DNA from: Perognathus longimembris pacificus
Lineage: Eukaryota > Chordata > Mammalia > Rodentia > Heteromyidae
Assembly: GCF_023159225.1 (NCBI RefSeq)
Contig: NC_063167.1
Coordinates: 19,037,360 to 19,101,359, forward strand
Direction of reading: 5' to 3'
Length of the DNA stretch: 64,000 nucleotides
This document shows, in pieces, positions 56,743-64,000 of this stretch. The position numbers were made by a program, and so were the translations under genes. Every line of letters begins with the position of its first letter. Position 1 is the first letter of the stretch. The notes under the pieces were generated by a model. That model was not told the origin of the DNA. It made no database searches and was given only the letters and a program-made list of their open reading frames with translations.

Positions 56743-56948
56743 GGCTGGGGATATAGCCTAGTGGCAAGAGTGCCTGCCTCGGATACACGAGGCCCTAGGT
56801 TCGATTCCCCAGCACCACATATACAGAAAACGGCCAGAAGCGGCGCTGTGGCTCAAGTGGCAGAGTGCTAGCCTTGAGCGGGAAGAAGCCAGGGACAGTG
56901 CTCAGGCCCTGAGTCCAAGGCCCAGGACTGGCCAAAAAAAAAAAAAAA
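56743..56948 (+). mobile_element. IDL-Geo SINE, young subfamily
   Basis: Diagnostic CTCGGATACACG, CCCTAGGTTCG and GAGCGGGAAG. TSD TTGTATTGTATTG on both sides. Confidence 0.96.
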
Positions 56949-57176
56949 TTGTATTGTATTGAGGCAAATGGTTGCTAATCCCAATAGTGATGGTCTTAAG
57001 GAAATCTACCTTTTGGGTGAAATACACCTTTCAAAAAAAAAGGTTTACTGTTTTCCCTGATTATGTAGATTTTGAAAATAAGGTTCTCTTAAATGTTCAC
57101 ATACAACCCTCCACCAGTACATTCCCTCCACCAATACATTCGATTAAGCACTGTTAACAGCTGGAGTTGTTTTGGT

Positions 57177-57546
57177 TTGGTTTCTTTGAGCCAGCCCTGG
57201 TGCTTTAACTCAGGGCTTGGGCATTTTCCCTTAGCTTTTGTGCTCAAGGCTAATACTTTGAGCCACAGTGTCATTTCTAATTTTGTGGTAGTTAATTAGA
57301 GATGTGAGTCTCGGGAAGGGCTGGGAAAGTGGCTTAACGGTAGAATGCTTGCCTAGCATGCCTGAAGCCCTGGGTTTGATTCCTCAGCACCACATAAACA
57401 GAAAAGGCCAGAAGCATCTCTGTGGCTCAAGTGGTAGAGTGCTAGCCTTGAACAAAAAGAAGCCAGGGACAGTGCCCAGGCCCTGAGTCCACACCCCAGG
57501 ACTGGCAACAAAAACAAAACAAATAAATAAAAAATGAAATAAAATA
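57177..57546. mobile_element. Partial B1-Geo (-) followed by IDL-Geo (+)
   Basis: Antisense Geo half and linker about 57177-57315, cut off where the plus-strand IDL-Geo begins (57318-57546). Confidence 0.82.
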
Positions 57547-57819
57547 ATCTGTACTGTAGCATTAGTTGAAAGAACAAACTATGAGTAAAATCTGGAACCA
57601 AGTAAGTCAAAGTATGAAGTCCAGAGGAAAAGAAGGTGCCTTTAGTACTCAAAAGGAAAAAGAAAATCAGAGAAATTCAACTTTTAAGACAACCAAATTA
57701 GAATTGCAAAGTCGGCTCTTCAGCTGCATACTATTAATCTCCAAAATTCATAGGAGTTTTCCATATTCTTTATACACAACCACTGTCAATAAGTCCATCC
57801 TTAAAGCCAGGAACAGGTT

Positions 57820-57920
57820 TCCAGAGTGGCTCAAGTGGTAATTACATTAGCCTAGCAAATGCCAGGTCCTGAGTAACCATTACCATCCCAAAAAGAAAAA
57901 AAAGAAAAAAAGGCAAACAA
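57820..57920 (+). mobile_element. ID/Geo-like fragment
   Basis: Contains 'gagtggctcaagtggtaatt' and 'ccaggtcctgagtaaccat' with an A-rich tail. Confidence 0.5.
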
Positions 57921-59384
57921 AAAGGCACAAATACACTGTAATTTCATAAAGCAAGCTCTTGAAAGAAAATCAGACACTGGAAACTCCTCAAACTTCATAT
58001 TCTGTCATGGATTAATCTGGGGACAAGTCCTACACTAATCTTTGCTCCATGGCACATCTCCTCCTGAGACACATTTCAAGTTATTGGAATAGAACCAAAT
58101 GAACTTTTCTATCTTTATAAGATCTGAAAGACTGACAGCAGTCAAGTACTCTCAGAAAAGAAATCAAAGAGGTAAGGCAACTTTTCTGCATAATATAGAT
58201 ACAAACACGTTAAGAAAACAGCACTACATTATCTATTATCTTTAAGTTACAGAAGTCATGTGTAAATAAGGTCATCTGTATATGCGGCATAAACTATATA
58301 GACTGATCTATAGCATAAACTATATGTGTTAAAATAACCCTATACTTAAATAACTGCATAATAGTACTTGAGAGCCCTGTGTGCTAAAAATACATCCCAA
58401 GACAAAGTCACTTAGGAAACCTGCAAAGTTCAGGAATAGAACCATGAAAATGACTAGATTGCTTTGGAATCAACATCCTTCAAATCTCCATCACAGCAAG
58501 AAAACAACCCAAGTGACAGAAGAAGGAATTCTCAAAACAGAACCAAACACTCAACCCATTCATAATCCAGCCAGCAAAGATCTCAGCAAGAGGTTGGAAG
58601 AGTGCTTTTTTGTTTCATCCCAGGAATGAATGGTTGGAGGTAAAGCTGCTGCTGTGTACCAACAAAGAAAATAAACTATGAGAACCACAGCATACATTAA
58701 TTAACCAAAATGCAAAGAATTTTGGCTTTGGTGTTCAGATTCTTTATCAGCACAATTAGAGTAAACAAGTAGGAATTACACACAACACAATTTAATATAA
58801 GTCTGGGCAAGCAATGCAAGTATTCCAATTTTCCAAAGACCATTATGTCTAATTAGGTGTATATAAATATGTGTGTTTCCATACCTTGGATGGCCCAGAG
58901 AAAGTGCCCTATTGATCTGATTTCAACTATATTAAACAAAAGACCCTTTTAACAAATGCCTTCATATCAGATTCAACTTAGAGTGACAGCGTTGTTGATT
59001 TACTACTCATCATATAGCTCTGTTTGCAAAAGTAATTTGAATATTTTGGAAAATGTGCATGTTTTCAGTCCTGAGGGTACAAAAGTCACCTGAGTGGAAA
59101 CTACAACCAATGTTTACTGAATTAAACAAGTGTCTTGGAGAATGGGATAGGGCCACAAAATAATACCAGTCACATGCTACTTCAATTCTCTCCAAGGCTT
59201 CTAGCTGGTAAAACCAAGAACACCTTACAATAGAAATGATACTTAAAACTGGATTGATTCTTTAACATAAAGAGCAAATATTAGTAAAACTCAGGATATG
59301 AAGTGACAGATCTAGATTCAAGCAGCACGTTCATAAATACATTAGCCTCTAATTCTACTAGCCTTAGATCTAATGGGGAAATCA

Positions 59385-59585
59385 CAGGAGCCTGTAATGC
59401 AACTGACTCAAGAGGCTGAGATCTGGAGTTTTGTGACTCAAAGTCACACCTGGCAGAAAAGTCCAGGAAACTTCATCTCCAAAATAACTAGCAAAAAGAA
59501 GAGATAGAGGTATAGCCTAAGCAACTAAGCAAGTTAGCCAAGTGAGCTCAAAGCAGAATTCAAACACCAGTACTGCCAAAAAGAG
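59385..59585 (+). mobile_element. B1-Geo SINE
   Basis: Diverged dimer. Confidence 0.7.
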
Positions 59586-59726
59586 GGGGAGGATCATAAC
59601 AACACTGCAGACCACTGTGGAAACTGCAAGGCGAATTAACTAACACAGTACCAAAAAAAAAAAGCACATTACATATGTTCAATATACTGCAGCAACTATT
59701 ACTTCAGAGCTTAAAAGAATTCGAAA

Positions 59727-60180
59727 TCAGTTGGGCGCTGGTGGCCCACATCTGTAATCATAGCTACTCAAGAGGCTGAGAACTGTTCAAAGCCAGCACA
59801 GGCAGGAAAGTCTGTTAGACTCCTATCTCCAATAAACTACTCATAAAAGGCCAGAAGTAGGGGCTGGGAATGGGGCCTAGTGGCAAAGTGCTTGCCTACC
59901 TACCATGCACAAAGCCCTGGGTTCGATTCCTCAGCACCCCATATATAGAAGAAGCTGGAAGTGGTGCTGTGGCACAAGAGGTAGAGTGCTAGCCTTGGGC
60001 AAAAAGAAGCCAGGGACAGTGCTCAGGCCCTGAGTCCAAACCCCAGGACTAGCGGGGGGGGGGGGGGGGGGGAGGCAGAAGTAGAGCTGTGGCTCAAGTG
60101 GTAGAGCACTAGCCTTGAACACAAAGAGCTGCTTAGGGACAGTGTGCAGACCCAAGTTCAAGCTCCAGGACCAGCAAAAA
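59727..60180 (+). mobile_element. B1-Geo SINE interrupted by an IDL-Geo
   Basis: B1 half 59727-59860, inserted IDL-Geo 59861-60075 ending in a G run instead of an A-tail, then the Geo half of the host to 60180. TSD CAGAAGTAG at 59852-59860 and 60076-60084. Confidence 0.88.
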
Positions 60181-60411
60181 ATAAAAAATTTTTAAAAAGA
60201 ATTTCAAGTCAATCCACATTCTGACAAGCAGTAGGGACTGTGGTTTCCTGCTGTATATTCAGACACTTGCAGACTATATGAACAGTAGTAGTGGGTCTGA
60301 CTAATCTTCACAGTGCAGGATAGAAGGCAGATATTCACAAAACAATAGGAGAGAATTAAAAACTAGGTTCCAATCCTAAAACATAGCCACATTTCCAGGT
60401 TCAGCATGACC

Positions 60412-61325
60412 TCCTGCCAGGCATGTAATCCTAGCTGCTCAGGAGCCTGAGATCTGAGGATCACAGTTCAAAGCCAGCCGAAGCAGAGAAGTCTTTAAGA
60501 TTCTTATCAATAAACTACTCAGAAAAAGCCGAAAGTGGTGCTGTGCAATTCACAATAGCCAAAATATGGAAACAACCCAGCTGTCCCACTACAGATGGAT
60601 CCAAAAAATGTGGTACATGTACACAATGTAATACTACATAGCAATTAAAAATGATAAAATAATGGCATGCACAGGGAAATGGTCAGATCTTGAATAAATA
60701 GTTGAGCGAGACAAGCCTAGAGCACAGAGAACCAAGGCACATGGTCTCCCTGATATACACTTGTTGGGGGTGGAGGTGGGGGAACAGTAGAAATCATGTC
60801 TGTAAAATAACAAACTTCTTTTCAAATGGTATTTCCACATGTTTTGGTCAGCAACTTTATATTATGTCTCTAAAACCAAACAATTACTGAATAAGCATAA
60901 AAAAAGTCTAGGATAGAACTATCAGAGGTTCACAAGAGTTCAACAGCTACTTACATATGATTATATAAGATGAGGCTAAGCAAAATGAATTCCAAGAGAT
61001 CGTTGTTGTTAGGTTTTACATTTTAGGTGAATTTCCTGTGGTGTAACCCCAGGTGGTTACTGTATATGGTTTTGGTACACTGGATATTGTATATATGCTT
61101 ATCTGAACTACTGAAGGGAAAGAAAAATGAGGGAGGGTATGATAAAAAGTGTACTCTTTACCTTATTATGTAACTGTACCCACCTGTGCATTTACCTTGT
61201 CAATAAAATTTAACTTAATAAAAGAAAAGAATGTGGTGCTGTGACTCAAGTGATATGCTACTAGCCTTGAGTACCAAGAGGCTCAGGGATAGCACCCAGG
61301 CCCTGGAGCTCAAGCCCCATGACAA
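60412..61325 (+). mobile_element. B1-Geo SINE split by an L1 insertion
   Basis: B1 half 60412-60545 and Geo half from about 61233 to 61325, separated by a truncated L1. An 11-bp TSD GTGGTGCTGTG lies at 60535-60545 and 61233-61243. Confidence 0.88.
60546..61232 (+). mobile_element. 5'-truncated LINE-1 3' end
   Basis: About 690 nt: 'cacaatagccaaaatatgga', 'atgtggtacatgtacacaat' and 'ctacatagcaattaaaaatg' are L1 ORF2-end/3' UTR wording. It ends with AATAAAATTTAACTTAATAAAAG. No intact ORF. Confidence 0.85.
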
Positions 61326-61329
61326 ACAA

Positions 61330-61480
61330 AAAAGGGAAGAGGAGGAGGGGGGGGAGGAGGGGGAAGGGGGAGGGGGAAAGGGGAGGGGAGGGGGGAGGGG
61401 AGGGGGGAGGGGGAGGGGGAGGAGGAGAGGGGAGGAGGGGGGAGGAGGGGGGAGGAGGAGGAGGAGGAAGAGGAAAGAGA
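61330..61480 (+). repeat. G-rich (GGGGA/GGAGG)n tract
   Basis: About 150 nt of G runs of 3-6 separated by A or GA, following the Geo half of the split SINE. C-rich in the Pum1 transcript. Confidence 0.96.
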
Positions 61481-62333
61481 CCTCCTATCCTCTCCTTCCA
61501 AAGGTCCAATCTCAATCTCAAAACTATTGAGACCTCAAGACCTTCCACAAACAATACTTATGGAAAGGTCATTTCCCATCCAGCACATAGTTATTTAGAG
61601 AACCATTTACAAAGATCTTGTTCCTTTTCAGCCACTTACCCTGACTGGCTACTTTGTTTTCTCTAAAATAAGCATTTCATCTGAAGAACAAGGTGGCAAA
61701 AATGTCACAAAACCAAAGAGTGGTTAGTAAAACTAGGGAGCTTAAAAAAAAGTTCCTATCTATACACAAAAGCCACAAATGTTGTAATAATAAATCTCAA
61801 GGCTTTATTAAGTATTCTTCTTCACTGCAAGAAAAATAAAAAGATTAGCCTGGCAGACAAGGTATCTCCTTTCTAACACTCATCCATTTTGAAGTAAACT
61901 GAGCTACTTTTATGAGAACCTACTTACAGGGAATTTTCAGTGTGATAACTCTTTCAGGGCTATGATTTTCTAAGTATTTCTAGCTGATCAAAAGCCTCCA
62001 ATTCTGAGACATTCTGCCATAATGAAAAGATGTGGGGAAAATGTAACAGATAAGGCTTATAAAGTGGGTTCCCACTTGGGCCTGACTCCATAATTACTAG
62101 CCTATGAACCCTGAGGAATACTTCAGCATCTTAGCAGCTGCAAGCTAGTGTATTTAAAAGAACCCAATGTGAAGGTCCATTCAGAATCTCTCTTTAAAAA
62201 AAAAAAAACAAAAAACACATGGGTAAGTCATTTTTCCAAAAGGCATTATTTACATGTATTCTGGCACACTCTTTAAAAAAAAAAAAAAACAGAACTATTC
62301 CTTTTTTTCCATCTTTAAAGATGGAAATAAGGG

Positions 62334-62574
62334 GGCTGGGAATGTGGCCTAGTGGCAAGAGTACTTGCCTCATATATATGAAAAGCCCTGGGCTCGATTC
62401 CCTAGTACCACATGTATAGAAAATGGCCAGAAGTGGCACTGTGGTTCAAGTGGCAGAGTGTTAACCTTGAGCAAAATGAAGCCAGGGACAGTGCTCAGGC
62501 CCTGAGTCCAAGGTGAAGGAAAGAAGGAGAGAGGGAGGGAGGGAGGGAGGGAAGGAGGGAGGCAGGAAGGGATA
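62334..62574 (+). mobile_element. IDL-Geo SINE with (GGGA)n tail
   Basis: Dimer to about 62512, then a GGAAGG/GGGA tail. TSD GAAATAAGGG at 62324-62333 and 62575-62584 shows that the purine repeat lies inside the insertion. Confidence 0.92.
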
Positions 62575-63259
62575 GAAATAAGGGCAGCCTCTAAGAATCT
62601 CAGACCCAAATAATAAATTTTAAAGACTTTATAAAGTTTATTATCTTTGACTTACAGATGGAAAGAAGCTAAGACCAAAAATAATGAACAAGCAATAACT
62701 TCAAGGCTCTGTCTGGTCCATTTCTAAGGCTCTATCCCATCAAGTTTTACCTTTCTTAGAGTTACTGGCTTCTCCAAGTCACTATCAAATTCCTTACTAT
62801 ACAACAATTCTACTGTGTCACCCTTAGGGTAGAATTCCTACACAATATCTAATGAGAACCTGTAGCTACAACTTAAATAAATCTCACCTTATTCTAGTTC
62901 AAGTGAATAAGGCAACATTGTTACCATTCTATGTAATGGAACACTATCCAAATTTGCTTTAACTATAGTTACAAACAGGGTTTGCTTTTTCCTAAAAGGT
63001 GAAGGATCATATTATAACTAAATGCATTTCATTTATATCAGAATTGAGATGTTTCACCTTAAAAACATAAAATATTAAGGCATGGGGGAGGGAAGGCCCA
63101 TTGTTTTAAAACTCAGAAAATCAACTTTTAGAATAAGGTACCCTTCTGCAAAAACTCTCAAAAGTACTTTTCAATTAGAATTCCTCATGTAAAAACTTAT
63201 GTTTTTGAGGAAATGGACAATAACACTGCTCTTTACAGGTAATTTTTACAAGTGAAAAA

Positions 63260-63480
63260 TGCCAGGAACCAGTGGCCTATCTGTAATCCTAGCTAATTAA
63301 GAGGCTGCGATATAAGTATGTAGTTTAAGATAGTCCAGGAAATGCTTATCTCCAATTAACCACCAGAACACCAAAAGCCGAGCAGTGGCTCAAGTGGTAG
63401 TGCACAAGGCTTGAACAAAAAAGCTAAGGGACAGCAACTAGGTCCTAAAATCAAGCCCGATTATTGGCACACACTTACAG
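63260..63480 (+). mobile_element. B1-Geo SINE
   Basis: Diverged dimer. Confidence 0.75.
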
Positions 63481-63869
63481 TTAGAAAAAATAATTCCGGC
63501 AAGATCATTCACCAAACCAATGTAGATAGACATGGTCCAGAAACCCATGGTCTTCCTCTGTACTAAGCCTTTTTGCTGAACTACAGAGATACTCTTAAAG
63601 ACAGAATACACAGCCTAATCTTTCCATGGAAAATAAAAGCTGCACAAGACTTTAAAATATTTAGGCCTTTGAAAAAGTTAAAGGAAAGAAAACCAGCAAG
63701 GAAAGTGGACAAAATAATTTAAAACATTTTATGTCAATTTTTAAAGAAGGAGGTACGTAAAAATTACTTGTACTGTGAACCCTTTAGCTAAAAATAACTA
63801 TACTTCAGACACCAGCAAGATTTTGAGTATGCTAATTTAAGTAGCCAGTTCTTAGCAAGATTTCTACTA

Positions 63870-64000
63870 AGAAATGTTGTAGGGCACTAATCCTAATGAT
63901 TCAGGAGATTTGAGGATGGCAATTCAAAGCCAGCCTGGGCTGGACTCTTATCCCCAATTAGCCATCAGAAAGCCAGAAGTGGTAGAGATGAGAGGGAAAA
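63870..64000 (+). mobile_element. B1-Geo SINE (runs off the window)
   Basis: B1 body with 'ttcaaagccagcctgggctg', then linker and start of the Geo half. Confidence 0.75.

Noticed and set aside
58381..58629. 82-codon plus-strand open frame
   Set aside because: AT-rich intron, no recognisable family; a chance frame.
61261..61666. Gly/Arg/Glu-rich and Pro/Ser-rich frames at 61.3-61.5 kb
   Set aside because: Produced by the G-rich simple repeat read in different frames.

Overview
This window is nuclear DNA of a mammal, and it lies wholly inside one protein-coding gene on the minus strand: the RNA-binding translational repressor Pumilio 1 (PUM1/Pum1). I recognise 11 consecutive coding exons, given here in transcript order as e1 to e11: 46399-46507, 45267-45445, 33320-33486, 29937-30207, 21937-22030, 18727-18828, 14143-14294, 8561-8699, 7096-7239, 5653-5949 and 4312-4548. 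Each has AG/GT borders on the minus strand and the phases join without a break. Together they give 1,891 nt, about 630 residues. This is the low-complexity Gln/Ala/Ser/Gly-rich N-terminal and middle part of Pumilio. The start codon exon(s) lie beyond 64000. The Pumilio homology (PUF) RNA-binding repeats lie beyond position 1. PUM1, not PUM2, is indicated by PUM1-specific stretches such as the one around [17 protein letters not shown] in e1 and the [14 protein letters not shown] acidic block in e3.

The SINEs point to a rodent of the superfamily Geomyoidea (kangaroo rats, pocket mice, gophers). The most common repeat is a dimer with an ID-like, tRNA-Ala-like left half and a different right half. 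This fits the IDL-Geo SINE described from kangaroo rat. A second abundant dimer has a B1-like left half and the same kind of right half (called B1-Geo here). ID monomers, B1 monomers and 5'-truncated L1 3' ends also occur. The species cannot be fixed further from the sequence alone.

Layout, low to high coordinate: 1-4311 intron; 4312-8699 a cluster of four exons (e11 to e8) with short introns of 1.1-1.3 kb; 8700-22030 e7, e6 and e5 with 3-5.4 kb SINE-rich introns; 22031-33486 e4 and e3; an 11.8 kb intron; e2 and e1 close together at 45.3-46.5 kb inside a SINE-poor block; then at least 17.5 kb of a large SINE-dense intron up to the window end. No other gene, rRNA, functional tRNA, CRISPR array or convincing snoRNA was found.

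The most useful observations are these. Two tandem NAGNAG splice acceptors (e1 and e6) can each add or drop one residue (Gln, Ala). The 'Geo' right half of the SINEs itself looks tRNA/ID-derived, with a short insert between A-box-like and B-box-like motifs. There is a young, distinct IDL-Geo subfamily with five copies here. Several insertions are nested or have clear target-site duplications (TSDs), including an L1 inside a SINE. SINE orientation is strongly biased antisense to Pum1. A 26-unit GAA tract is bounded by duplicated flanks.
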